Assembly: GCF_000633935.1 (NCBI RefSeq)
Contig: NZ_KK214996.1
Coordinates: 761,880-825,879, forward strand
From: Ectothiorhodospira haloalkaliphila ATCC 51935
Lineage (GTDB): Bacteria; Pseudomonadota; Gammaproteobacteria; Ectothiorhodospirales; Ectothiorhodospiraceae
Length of the DNA stretch: 64,000 bases
Reading direction: 5' to 3'
Below the pieces are notes generated by a model. It was given only the letters and a program-made list of their open reading frames with translations, searched no databases and was not told the origin of the DNA. Each line of letters begins with the position of its first letter. The first letter of the stretch is position 1. The position numbers and the translations under genes were made by a program. Shown here one piece after another: positions 28,524 to 36,607 of this stretch.

Positions 28524-30386
28524 TCAGCGCTTGAGCTTCAACTGGGAAAGATCACGCACTGCGCCCTGTGAGGCCGAGGTGGCCATCAGGGCATAGGCCT
28601 GCAGGGCCTGGCTCACCACCCGCTGGCGGCTCACCGGCTGCCAGGCCCGCTCCTCGCCCAGGGCCTCCATGGCCTGGCGCCGGCGATCCAGCTCCGCATC
28701 CTCCACGGCCACGCGGATGCTGCGTGCCGGGATATCGATCTCGATGGTATCCCCCTCTTCCACCAGACCGATTGCACCCCCCTCGGCTGCCTCCGGAGAC
28801 ACATGGCCGATGGACAGTCCCGAGGTGCCACCAGAGAAGCGGCCATCGGTGATCAGGGCACAGGCCTTGCCCAGTCCCTTTGATTTCAGGTAACTGGTGG
28901 GATAGAGCATCTCCTGCATCCCTGGGCCACCCTTGGGGCCCTCATAGCGGATGATCACCACATCCCCTGCCTTGATCTGATCCGCAAGGATGGCCTCGAC
29001 CGCCGTATCCTGACTCTCGAACACCCGCGCCGGACCGGAGAATTTCAGGATGCTCTCGTCCACACCCGCGGTCTTGACGATGCAGCCGTCCAAGGCCAGA
29101 TTACCCGCCAGTACCGCCAGCCCCCCGTCCCGGGAATAGGCGTGGGCCACATTGCGGATGCAACCCTGTTCGCGATCCAGATCCAGGTCGTCCCAGCGTT
29201 TCGACTGGGAGAAGGCCTCCTGGGTGGGCACCCCGCCCGGGGCCGCCAGGTAACGCTCCCGGGCCACTTCCGATCGGGTGGTGCGTGCCACATCCCACTC
29301 ATCCAGGGCCTGTCCCATACTGGGACTGTGCACCGTGGGCACCTCCGTGTGGAGCAGACCACCTCGCTCCAGTTCGCCCAGGATGGCCATGACCCCGCCC
29401 GCCCGGTGCACATCCTCCATGTGGTACTTCTGGGTGGCCGGGGCCACTTTGCAGACATTGGGCACCTTGCGTGAGAGCCGGTCGATGTCCTCCATGGTGA
29501 AGGGCACCTCTCCTTCCCGGGCCGCCGCCAGCAGGTGCAGGACCGTGTTGGTGGAACCGCCCATGGCGATATCCAGGCTCATGGCATTCTCGAAGGCCTT
29601 CATGCTGGCGATGGAGCGGGGCAGCACGGAGTCATCGTCACCTTCGTAGTAGCGCCGCGCCAGATCCACCACCTGACGACCGGCCTGCAGGAACAGATCC
29701 CGACGACCCGAATGGGTGGCCAGCAGGGAGCCATTGCCCGGGAGCGACAGGCCCAGGGCCTCGGTCAGGCAATTCATGGAATTGGCGGTGAACATGCCCG
29801 AGCAGGAGCCGCAGGTGGGGCAGGCGGAGCGCTCATATTCCATCACGCTCTCATCGCTCTCCCCAGGCGTGGCCGCTGCCACCATGGCATCCACCAGGTC
29901 CAGGCTGATCACCTGCTCGCCGCGGCGCACCTTGCCCGCCTCCATGGGGCCGCCGGAGACGAACACCACAGGAATGTTCAGACGCATGGCGGCATTGAGC
30001 ATCCCCGGGGTGATCTTGTCGCAATTGGAGATGCACACCAGGGCATCCGCGCAGTGGGCATTCACCATGTACTCCACCGCGTCGGCGATCACCTCCCGGG
30101 AGGGCAGGGAATAAAGCATGCCGCTGTGGCCCATGGCGATGCCATCGTCCACCGCAATGGTGTTGAATTCCTTGGCCACGCCACCGGCCTTCTCGATCTC
30201 CCGCGCCACCAGTTGTCCCAGGTCCTTGAGGTGGACGTGCCCGGGCACGAATTGGGTAAACGAGTTGGCGATGGCGATGATCGGCTTGTCGAAGTCCCCG
30301 TCCTTCATGCCGGTGGCGCGCCACAGGGCGCGGGCCCCGGCCATGTTGCGTCCGTGGGTGGTGGTGCGAGATCTGTACTGGGGCAT
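28524..30386 (-). CDS. ilvD: Dihydroxy-acid dehydratase
   Basis: A 620-residue iron-sulfur enzyme of valine and isoleucine synthesis that dehydrates 2,3-dihydroxy acids to 2-oxo acids. The N-terminus [19 protein letters not shown] matches IlvD exactly in type. [12 protein letters not shown] near residue 120 and [19 protein letters not shown] near 195 hold the cluster cysteines. [17 protein letters not shown] is the C-terminal signature. Length fits E. coli IlvD (616). The ATG at 30386 is chosen by homology; the frame runs on upstream as non-coding. It is transcribed as a single gene from the AT-rich region before the sigma-54 activator. Confidence 0.96.
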   Translation of the reverse strand: MPQYRSRTTTHGRNMAGARALWRATGMKDGDFDKPIIAIANSFTQFVPGHVHLKDLGQLVAREIEKAGGVAKEFNTIAVDDGIAMGHSGMLYSLPSREVIADAVEYMVNAHCADALVCISNCDKITPGMLNAAMRLNIPVVFVSGGPMEAGKVRRGEQVISLDLVDAMVAAATPGESDESVMEYERSACPTCGSCSGMFTANSMNCLTEALGLSLPGNGSLLATHSGRRDLFLQAGRQVVDLARRYYEGDDDSVLPRSIASMKAFENAMSLDIAMGGSTNTVLHLLAAAREGEVPFTMEDIDRLSRKVPNVCKVAPATQKYHMEDVHRAGGVMAILGELERGGLLHTEVPTVHSPSMGQALDEWDVARTTRSEVARERYLAAPGGVPTQEAFSQSKRWDDLDLDREQGCIRNVAHAYSRDGGLAVLAGNLALDGCIVKTAGVDESILKFSGPARVFESQDTAVEAILADQIKAGDVVIIRYEGPKGGPGMQEMLYPTSYLKSKGLGKACALITDGRFSGGTSGLSIGHVSPEAAEGGAIGLVEEGDTIEIDIPARSIRVAVEDAELDRRRQAMEALGEERAWQPVSRQRVVSQALQAYALMATSASQGAVRDLSQLKLKR

Positions 30387-30628
30387 GGGGTGATTCCGAA
30401 GATTGTTGCTGATGGCGCACAGTCTACACCGGCACCCGACCCGTTCCGAGTATCTGCAACGGTAACAAGGTCGGATCGCCCCGTGGAGCCTTCGCCGGGA
30501 GAAGCCTGAAAGGCCGGGGCTGATCATGCCGGCAGCAATGGCTGAATCGTCAAAATTCTTTACAGCACACGCCAGGATGCATACCCAAAAAACGCTCAAC
30601 ACTCTGATTTCATTAGCAACTCAGTTTA

Positions 30629-30644
30629 CGGCACGAGATATGCT
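30629..30644 (+). promoter_or_regulatory. Sigma-54 (-24/-12) promoter-like site before the activator gene
   Basis: CGGCACGAGATATGCT gives GGCACG, four spacer bases, then ATGC. GG and GC are separated by exactly 10 bases, as sigma-54 requires. It departs from the consensus TGGCACG-N4-TTGCW at two positions. Transcription would begin near 30655, about 28 bases before the GTG of the activator, so autoregulation is possible. The surrounding 296-base gap is AT-rich and also carries the ilvD promoter region. Confidence 0.5.
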
Positions 30645-30682
30645 GATCAAGTTAAGGATAAGCGGATTGCAGGCAATCAGGC

Positions 30683-32053
30683 GTGGACTCAGGTGCGATA
30701 AAAGCACACCGACTTCTTTGGGTGGACCTCTCGGAACACACAGAGCCACCTGATCTGACGAATTCCTGGGAGATCCTGGTGGTCCCCTGCCTCGCCGAGG
30801 CGGAAGCAATCCTCAGGGACCCCAGCGTGATGATAGGGGTATTCCCGCTCAGGCAGGATTTGCTGAACCAGTTGCCCGCCCTCGAGCGTTTCCTGCAACA
30901 GCATGGTACCCGGGAGTGGATTGCACTGGTGGAACCAGACCTGCTCTGGGACCCGCGTGTTCGCGAGATCCTGCGCCACTGGTGCTATGACTTCCACTCC
31001 CTCCCGGTGGATACCTATCGCCTGGAGGTGGTGCTGGGGCATGCCTTCGGCATGGCTGAGCTGCTCATGCACTCCGACGTGCACTGCAACTCCCTTGATC
31101 AGAAGGACCCTCTCACCGGCGAGAGTCCACCCATGGATCAGATCCGCCGCACCATCTCCAAGGTGGCCCGCGTCGCCGCCCCGGTGCTGATCACCGGTGA
31201 GAGCGGCACTGGCAAGGAGCTGGCGGCCCGCGCCGTGCACGAGGCCTCCCCCCGGGCAGGCCGCCCCTTCGAGGCCATCAACTGCGCCGCGGTGCCGGCC
31301 TCGCTCATTCAGTCGGAGCTGTTTGGGCACGAGCGCGGGGCCTTCACGGGCGCCCATCGCACCCGAGGTGGCCGGGTGCAGTCTGCCCATGGTGGAACCC
31401 TGTTCCTGGATGAGATCGGTGACCTGCCCCTGGAGGTACAGGCCTCATTGCTCAGATTCCTGCAGAACCAGACAGTGCAGAAGGTGGGTAGCGATCATGA
31501 AGAGAAGGTCGATGTGCGCGTCGTGGCTGCGACCCATGTCAACCTGACGGAGGCAGTGAAGGAAGGGCGATTCCGGGAGGACCTGTTCTATCGCCTGGAC
31601 GTCCTGCACTTCGAGATGCCACCCCTGCGGGAACGGGACGGGGATGGCGTATTGCTGGCTCATCACTTCTTTCAGGCCTTCGCACGCGACCGCAACGCCC
31701 GCGTGAAGGGTTTCAGCGCGTCCGCCCTGGAAGCCATCCGCCAGCACCACTGGCCCGGCAATGTCCGGGAACTGATCAATCGCGTGCGGCGCGCCATGGT
31801 GCTGTGCGAGAACCGCTTCATCCAGCCCGAGGATCTGGGGCTCGAGGACGCACTGGAGAACACCCTGCCCCAGGCCTCTCTGGAGGAGGTGCGGGCAGAG
31901 GCGGAACGCGCCGCCATTGTCCGCGCCCTGCGGGCCTGCGAGGGCAACGTCTCGGCGGCTGCCCGTCGCCTGAACGTCTCGCGCATCACACTCTACCGTC
32001 TGGCTCGACGTCACGAAATCTCCCTGCAGGGGCAAGCGGCAATCAAGAGCTAG
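30683..32053 (+). CDS. Sigma-54-dependent transcriptional activator, VpsR-like
   Basis: A 456-residue enhancer-binding protein. Residues about 10-135 resemble a response-regulator receiver but lack a clear phosphorylatable Asp pocket. The AAA+ domain (about 145-375) has [15 protein letters not shown] (Walker A), the complete GAFTGA sigma-54 contact loop, and [15 protein letters not shown] (Walker B). A Fis-type helix-turn-helix ([22 protein letters not shown]) ends the protein. The degenerate receiver recalls VpsR/FleQ-type regulators of biofilm genes, some of which bind c-di-GMP; that ligand is a guess. It sits next to the FapF-like gene. The best sigma-54 promoter of the region lies before the repeat-protein gene at 36.2 kb. 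Start GTG at 30683. Confidence 0.88.
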   Translation: MDSGAIKAHRLLWVDLSEHTEPPDLTNSWEILVVPCLAEAEAILRDPSVMIGVFPLRQDLLNQLPALERFLQQHGTREWIALVEPDLLWDPRVREILRHWCYDFHSLPVDTYRLEVVLGHAFGMAELLMHSDVHCNSLDQKDPLTGESPPMDQIRRTISKVARVAAPVLITGESGTGKELAARAVHEASPRAGRPFEAINCAAVPASLIQSELFGHERGAFTGAHRTRGGRVQSAHGGTLFLDEIGDLPLEVQASLLRFLQNQTVQKVGSDHEEKVDVRVVAATHVNLTEAVKEGRFREDLFYRLDVLHFEMPPLRERDGDGVLLAHHFFQAFARDRNARVKGFSASALEAIRQHHWPGNVRELINRVRRAMVLCENRFIQPEDLGLEDALENTLPQASLEEVRAEAERAAIVRALRACEGNVSAAARRLNVSRITLYRLARRHEISLQGQAAIKS

Positions 32054-32145
32054 AGACCCGAACGGCAAGGCAAACACGGCATCGCTCAACGTGCCCGCTC
32101 AATAACTGCCGCACTGAAGCATCCATACAAGGGAGCCCATAGGTC

Positions 32146-33201
32146 ATGAGATTCACCCGCAAACGCCTGGCAATTGCCTGCTCCACTTTGCCACTGCTGC
32201 TGACTCAAGCAGCCTGGGCCCAGGGACAGCCGCCAGAAGAGGTGGGTGAGAGGCCGCCCCAGGAAGAGGCCCAGCCGGACGTGGCGGCGGTGTTCCAGGA
32301 GCGCGGTCTGCTCACCCCCAAGGGGGGCTGGGTGGTGGAGCCATCGCTGCAGTACGTGCACAGTTCATCCACCACGGTGGCCATCGACGGGTTCACCATC
32401 CTGCCGGCCATTGCCATCGGCCTGATCGACCTGACCGAAGTCCAAAGGGACACGCTCACCGCAGCGCTTTCCTTCCGCTATGGCCTGTCCAATCGCATGG
32501 AAGTGGGTATTCGCATACCTTACGTCTGGCGGGATGAATCGCTGCGTCGGCGGGAAGTCCTGGTGGGCACCTCTGCCGAACAGGTCACGGGTTCCGATGG
32601 CCATGGCCTTGGGGACGTGGAACTGGCCCTGCACTACCAATTCAACCGGGCCGTGACGGGCAAGCCGTTCTTCATCGGCAACCTGCGCGTCAAAGCCCCC
32701 ACGGGCACCTCCCCGTTCGATGTGGAACGCGAGCTCATCCTCGACGATGATGGGCGCCCCATCACGGAAATCTTCATCGAACAGCCCACCGGCTCGGGTT
32801 TCTGGGCCGTCCAGCCGAGCCTGACCATGACCTACCCCACCGATCCGGCCGTGATCTACGGCAACATCAGTTACCTGTGGAACGTTGAGCGCGACGTGGG
32901 CAACGATCTGGGCAAAATCAACCCGGGGGATGCCCTGGGAATGAGCATGGGCGTGGGTATCGCCCTGAACAACCGGACTTCCATCAGCCTCGGCTACGAT
33001 CACAGCATGGTCTTCAAGACCCGGTATGAAAATGCACCACCGCTGGACCCGGCCTTCGACCGCATACAGGTGGGGACCTTCCTCTGGGGTTTGTCACACA
33101 GAGTGTCCGACCGCACCAGCATGAACCTGTCGGTGGGCATAGGAGCTACCTCGGCTGCGCCCGATACCCAGATTACACTTCGCTTGCCCATGCGTTTCTG
33201 A
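32146..33201 (+). CDS. FapF-like outer-membrane beta-barrel transporter
   Basis: A 351-residue exported protein with a signal peptide (LAIACSTLPLLLTQAAWA-Q, cleavage near residue 25). A Pro/Glu-rich stretch follows, then GLLTPKGGWVVEPSLQYVHSS. That opening and the many alternating beta-strands up to the terminal aromatic RLPMRF match the transporter family containing FapF, the amyloid-secreting porin of Pseudomonas. It probably forms an outer-membrane pore exporting fibre subunits. It follows the sigma-54 activator by 92 bases and converges on the C39 peptidase cluster, with 14 bases between the gene ends. An N-terminal coiled coil as in FapF is not obvious. Confidence 0.75.
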   Translation: MRFTRKRLAIACSTLPLLLTQAAWAQGQPPEEVGERPPQEEAQPDVAAVFQERGLLTPKGGWVVEPSLQYVHSSSTTVAIDGFTILPAIAIGLIDLTEVQRDTLTAALSFRYGLSNRMEVGIRIPYVWRDESLRRREVLVGTSAEQVTGSDGHGLGDVELALHYQFNRAVTGKPFFIGNLRVKAPTGTSPFDVERELILDDDGRPITEIFIEQPTGSGFWAVQPSLTMTYPTDPAVIYGNISYLWNVERDVGNDLGKINPGDALGMSMGVGIALNNRTSISLGYDHSMVFKTRYENAPPLDPAFDRIQVGTFLWGLSHRVSDRTSMNLSVGIGATSAAPDTQITLRLPMRF

Positions 33202-33215
33202 GGGTTTGAATCGGC

Positions 33216-33776
33216 TCAGTAGCCCCTCAGCCCCTGGATCATCTGGGCGTCCAGCATGCGGCGCATCTCCATGCGGTTGAAGTTCACGCCTGCCATGTCC
33301 ACGTTCAGGATGGTCTGGTTGCTGATCACCTGGTGGTTCAATTGATTCTGGACGACGGTATTCCAGCCTGGACCCGACAGGGCATGAACCGACACCCCAT
33401 CCAGGGTGTTGCGGATACGCAGGCTACCCGGAGCCGCATTCATCCCGGTTCCAGAGGGATCCATGAGTACCGTGCGTGCCACAACCTCCCCATTGATCGC
33501 CGTGGTGCGCTCGATACCCAAGGCCAATTCAAAACCACCGCGCTGAATCAGCCCACCCCGCTGATCCGCCAGTTCATGATCCGGCACGACCGCCCAGGCC
33601 ATCATCTCCAAAGGGTCACCCGTGCCGGCAGGGTCCGAAGGATAAGACCATTCACCCTGAGCCATCGAGAGGGTCGGCAGCACGCTGCCCATCACAAGGC
33701 TCAGACACAAAAAACGCATCCAGAGCCCCGAAGCACGAGGCGGTGTATCGACCCGCTCGAAAGATAGCGCTTCCAT
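33216..33776 (-). CDS. Exported protein of the Fap-like locus
   Basis: A 186-residue protein with a hydrophobic signal segment (MRFLCLSLVMGSVLPTLSMA) beginning at residue 20. The start is either ATG 33776, with GAGGT upstream, or ATG 33719, which would give a standard signal peptide. The C-terminal part reads NTVVQNQLNHQVISNQTILN. This resembles the endings of the other two exported proteins of the locus (VIQNSGHNVIIQDSTVIN and VAQNSGTNSLVQQQVSV). It lacks cysteine pairs. By position it could be a FapE-like accessory or minor fibre subunit; function unknown. It is the last gene of the leftward group. Confidence 0.65.
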   Translation of the reverse strand: MEALSFERVDTPPRASGLWMRFLCLSLVMGSVLPTLSMAQGEWSYPSDPAGTGDPLEMMAWAVVPDHELADQRGGLIQRGGFELALGIERTTAINGEVVARTVLMDPSGTGMNAAPGSLRIRNTLDGVSVHALSGPGWNTVVQNQLNHQVISNQTILNVDMAGVNFNRMEMRRMLDAQMIQGLRGY

Positions 33777-33794
33777 ATCTGCCTGTACCTCGGC

Positions 33795-34511
33795 CTACCA
33801 GTCGGAGTGACGTGGCAATGCCAGGATAAAATCCGCCAACCCATTACGTGCCAGGGCGGTACCATAGGGGGGTGCCGCCAAGGATTCCCAGGCCACCGGG
33901 GCGTTGAAATTCGCCCGCCCCAGGTCCAGCTGGTCACGAATCAGAAACAGAATGTCGTTACTGCGAATGGCCTCGAATTCGGCGCGACTGTAATCGGTCA
34001 CACCCAGTGCGGGGTCGCCCACCAGAACACGGTCCCCCTTGATCCCCTTGACCACGACGAAATGACGGTAGCCCTCGATGTCCACCAAGGCGATGGCCGG
34101 CACACCCACTTCCTCCAGCGTTTCCAGAGGAAGCCGAAAGCCATCTGAAGCGATTCCCAGGCCCGCCAGATAGCGCTTCATGTCCAGCATGGAGAAACCC
34201 TGCTCACGAATCCGGGCCTGATCCCCCATTTCATACATGGCCTCGAAAGTGTCACGCTCCTGGGTGGGACGGTCGTAATGGTAGGTCAGCAGGGTCGCCA
34301 GGGCTGCCGAGCCGCAGCTGAAGTCATACTGCTGGCGCACCACCGTCTTGAAACGCATCCCCTGCAAGCTGGTCACGGTCATCTCGTGACTGCCCATGGC
34401 GCCCGGAACATGCACCATGCCCGTGGCATGACCGTGCGACGGGGCCATCAGCGCCCATCCACCCCAGACCAGGGCCACCACACCGATGATGCTCGATCCA
34501 CGCGACGACAT
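33795..34511 (-). CDS. C39-family cysteine peptidase (FapD-like)
   Basis: A 238-residue peptidase with an N-terminal signal or anchor helix (IIGVVALVWGGWALMA). The catalytic triad is visible: Cys66 in QYDFSCGSAALATLL, His150 in GYRHFVVVKG, and Asp166 in VGDPALGV. The family normally cleaves leader or export substrates. Unlike bacteriocin exporters it has no ABC transporter domains, matching FapD of the Pseudomonas amyloid operon. It is probably periplasmic and processes or licenses the repeat protein and its partners. The start lies 7 bases after the preceding stop, and the ribosome-binding site is weak, so translational coupling is likely. Confidence 0.85.
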   Translation of the reverse strand: MSSRGSSIIGVVALVWGGWALMAPSHGHATGMVHVPGAMGSHEMTVTSLQGMRFKTVVRQQYDFSCGSAALATLLTYHYDRPTQERDTFEAMYEMGDQARIREQGFSMLDMKRYLAGLGIASDGFRLPLETLEEVGVPAIALVDIEGYRHFVVVKGIKGDRVLVGDPALGVTDYSRAEFEAIRSNDILFLIRDQLDLGRANFNAPVAWESLAAPPYGTALARNGLADFILALPRHSDW

Positions 34512-34518
34512 GACGGAG

Positions 34519-34884
34519 TCACGGCGCCATGTTGAGGTTGATGACGGTTGAATCCTGGATGATCACGTTATGACCAGAGTTCTGGATCACCGTGCTGATA
34601 CCCTGGGCATGCGCCAGTGCGCCCGGAGCCAGGATGTTGTCGCCGCTGACTCCCCGCTCGATGTAAGTATTGGACATGTAGGCATTGGAGGTCACCCGGG
34701 TCATCTGCAGGGTACCCACATCACTCATCGCGCGCTCCCCTTCCAGTTCCGCATCCGACAGCGCTCCCTCAAGTGCAGCGAAGTCCCCGGCAGCTGGCAG
34801 CGCGATCACGCAAAGCCAGGTGCCGACCACGAGGCAGGCACCCAGACGCATTGAATATCGCCCAAGAACGGATTGACTGCTCAT
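34519..34884 (-). CDS. Small exported protein of the Fap-like locus
   Basis: A 121-residue protein with a signal peptide (LGACLVVGTWLCVIALPAAG, cleavage near residue 33). The C-terminal half reads ISTVIQNSGHNVIIQDSTVI. It shares the QNSGxN motif with the large repeat protein and resembles the end of the protein at 33216. Start ATG 34884 has AGGGG upstream; a GTG sits directly before it. It may be a minor subunit or nucleator comparable with FapB or FapE, but the similarity is short. The gene follows the repeat-protein gene across a strong hairpin and overlaps no other gene. Confidence 0.7.
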   Translation of the reverse strand: MSSQSVLGRYSMRLGACLVVGTWLCVIALPAAGDFAALEGALSDAELEGERAMSDVGTLQMTRVTSNAYMSNTYIERGVSGDNILAPGALAHAQGISTVIQNSGHNVIIQDSTVINLNMAP

Positions 34885-34916
34885 CACGCGTTCACCCCTG
34901 TAACTCGGTGGACGAT

Positions 34917-34947
34917 GACGGCGGCGGGCAACACGCCCGCCGCCGTC
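34917..34947. terminator. Strong 13-bp hairpin between repeat protein and accessory genes
   Basis: GACGGCGGCGGGC (34917-34929) pairs perfectly with GCCCGCCGCCGTC (34935-34947) around a five-base loop. It lies 32 bases after the repeat-protein stop codon. No T-run follows on the leftward strand, so it may be a leaky terminator or an mRNA-stabilising element. Either would make the major subunit more abundant than the downstream accessory proteins. Confidence 0.6.
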
Positions 34948-34978
34948 CCCAACACACGGTCAGCCTAACCGTGGTTCA

Positions 34979-36250
34979 TCAGTTGCCATTGCCGTTGCCC
35001 AGGCCCAGATGCGCCTGCACGGAGACCTGCTGCTGAACCAGACTATTGGTACCACTGTTTTGGGCCACCTGCGTGACACCCGCCGAGTTACTCACGCCAC
35101 CCTCGCCGATGTAGTTGTACGCCGTGTAGGTGGTCTCGGCATCGATATTGAGCCCGGTGAAGCTCACGCTGCCACTCAGGTCATTCTCGGACACCACCAT
35201 GGTCTCGACGTTGAATGAATCCGTCACACTGTTGTCGATGTTGTTGGTGGTGTTGGTGGTGGTGTGCTGGCTGTTGTCCGAATTATCATCATTCGAATCC
35301 GTCCAGCTCATGTTTGTATTGAACGAATCATTGTTGCTGTAATCGGAATTGTCATCGTTTGAATCGGTCCAACTCATGTTCGTATTGAACGAGTCATTCT
35401 TACTGCTGTCGGAATTGTCCGCATAATTATGGGAATCCGACGTATTGTATGAATCGTTGGTGCTGTTATTGGAGTTATCATCCTTCTCCATACTGCTGCT
35501 CCAGTTGCTCTCGCTGGTGCTGCTGTAGTTCTGGGAGTCGTTGATGCTGTTATTGGAGTTATCGTCCTTCTCCATACTACTGCTCCAGTTGCTCTCACTG
35601 GTGCTGCTGTAGTTCTGGGAGTCGTTGATGCTGTTGTTGGAGTTATCATCCTTGTTAAAGGAATCGTTCACGCTGTTATTGGAATTGTCGTCCTTCTCCC
35701 AGTTGCTGGTCCAGCTGCTCTCGCTGGAGCTGCTGGAGTTGTAGGAGTCGGCCATCGCCTTGTTGAACGAATCGTTGGTGCTGTGATTGGAGTTATCATC
35801 CTTCTCCATACTGCTGGTCCAGCTGCTCTCACTGGTGCTGCTGGAGTTATTGGAATCGGTCCAGGACTTATTGCCCGAATCAGAAATATCGGAGCTCCAG
35901 CTACTTTCCGAAGAAGCATTCCAGCTGCTCTCCTTGTTCGTATTATGAGAATCGCTGTAACTGGTATTACCGGAGTCAGCCACAGAGGAACTCCAACTGC
36001 TTTCCTTGTTGGTATTATTGGAATCCGCATAGCTCGTGTTTTTGGAATCGGCATAGCTAGCGTTGCCCGAGTCTGCGGTGGAACTGTTAAAGGACGAATC
36101 CAGCCCACTGTAGGCACTCTGTCCACCGAATTCCCCTTCGCCCGCGTTACTGGCGCCCCCCGGAATACCATCTTCAGCCCAGGCAGGCGCAGCCACACCC
36201 AATGTCATGGCAACAGCAGCGCAGATTGCAGTCTTCTTGAAGTTCAACAT
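34979..36250 (-). CDS. Exported Ser/Asn/Asp-rich repeat protein, candidate amyloid fibre subunit
   Basis: A 423-residue low-complexity protein. It begins with a clear signal peptide (MLNFKKTAICAAVAMTLGV..., cleavage after APAWA near residue 25). Residues about 50-340 consist almost only of Ser, Asn, Asp, Thr, Glu, Lys, Trp and Tyr in repeats such as DDNSNNSINDSQNYSSTSES with regularly placed Trp. A 28-residue unit is tandemly duplicated. The last 90 residues are non-repetitive (SVSFTGLNIDAETTYTAYNY) and end with GVTQVAQNSGTNSLVQQQVS. The start ATG 36250 has GAGGAGGAAG upstream; the frame continues further upstream as non-coding. A sigma-54 promoter lies 78 bases upstream. With the FapF-like pore and C39 peptidase nearby, a secreted biofilm fibre or surface-layer protein is the best reading. 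No known family is certain. Confidence 0.8.
   Translation of the reverse strand: MLNFKKTAICAAVAMTLGVAAPAWAEDGIPGGASNAGEGEFGGQSAYSGLDSSFNSSTADSGNASYADSKNTSYADSNNTNKESSWSSSVADSGNTSYSDSHNTNKESSWNASSESSWSSDISDSGNKSWTDSNNSSSTSESSWTSSMEKDDNSNHSTNDSFNKAMADSYNSSSSSESSWTSNWEKDDNSNNSVNDSFNKDDNSNNSINDSQNYSSTSESNWSSSMEKDDNSNNSINDSQNYSSTSESNWSSSMEKDDNSNNSTNDSYNTSDSHNYADNSDSSKNDSFNTNMSWTDSNDDNSDYSNNDSFNTNMSWTDSNDDNSDNSQHTTTNTTNNIDNSVTDSFNVETMVVSENDLSGSVSFTGLNIDAETTYTAYNYIGEGGVSNSAGVTQVAQNSGTNSLVQQQVSVQAHLGLGNGNGN
35471..35660. repeat. 84-bp tandem repeat inside the repeat-protein gene
   Basis: GGAGTTATC begins at 35471, 35555 and 35639, giving an exact 84-base (28-codon) period. Two full copies differ at only a few positions, and a third starts. 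Slippage or recombination would add or remove 28 residues without shifting the frame. Confidence 0.85.
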
Positions 36251-36326
36251 CGATTCTTCCTCCTCAACGTATCGACGGTCCCCCTGCGGGTATCCCATGA
36301 ACCCCGGGTCCGCGATGAAGAGCAAT

Positions 36327-36343
36327 TGCAACCATCGAGCCAA
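36327..36343 (-). promoter_or_regulatory. Sigma-54 promoter of the repeat-protein gene
   Basis: On the minus strand the sequence is TTGGCTCGATGGTTGCA. This matches the sigma-54 consensus TGGCACG-N4-TTGCW, with intact TGGC and TTGC elements at exact spacing; only the AC of GGCAC differs. The -12 GC is 78 bases before the ATG at 36250, predicting a 5' leader of about 65 bases. The activator gene with a complete GAFTGA loop lies in the same locus. Confidence 0.75.
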
Positions 36344-36384
36344 CAACAAAAAACCCCGCAAGATCTGCAGGTTGGGACACATGA

Positions 36385-36431
36385 CACATTTCTGATGTGG
36401 GCTGCGATACACTTCGAGTAACCAAAAGTGT
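36385..36431. promoter_or_regulatory. Inverted repeats upstream of the sigma-54 promoter, candidate enhancer sites
   Basis: CACAT-N5-ATGTG lies at 36385-36399. ACACTT-N11-AAGTGT lies at 36409-36431. They are about 45-100 bases upstream of the -24/-12 element, where enhancer-binding proteins with Fis-type helix-turn-helix domains normally bind. Assignment to the neighbouring activator is inference. Confidence 0.4.
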
Positions 36432-36607
36432 TTCGAGCCTGATACATTCAACAACATATAAAGCTCATTTCAGGCCGCGGATGCGCAAGGGCACTGACCT
36501 TGGGCTATGCGGAGCCGGGTGTATCAATATGGAAACACGCTGCACACGAACCCACACCTGATTCATTGCTAGACCCCCTCCCCAAAGGCCCTTTACCGGA
36601 GCCCACC

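Larger units (their letters stand above)
36251..36607. other. Divergent regulatory region between repeat-protein gene and argE
   Basis: 357 bases without a gene. From left to right it holds the ribosome-binding site of the repeat protein, a sigma-54 promoter (36327-36343, minus strand) and two inverted repeats (36385-36431). An AT-rich stretch around 36440-36470 and the upstream region of argE follow. No clear sigma-70 promoter for argE was recognised. Confidence 0.6.

Noticed and set aside
32054-32145. Sigma-54 promoter directly before the FapF-like gene
   Set aside because: No GG-N10-GC arrangement with acceptable flanks was found. The gene is more likely read through from the activator gene.
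35280-36060. Possible CRISPR-like array
   Set aside because: The repeats are in-frame coding repeats of a signal-peptide protein; unit lengths follow codons and there are no unique spacers.
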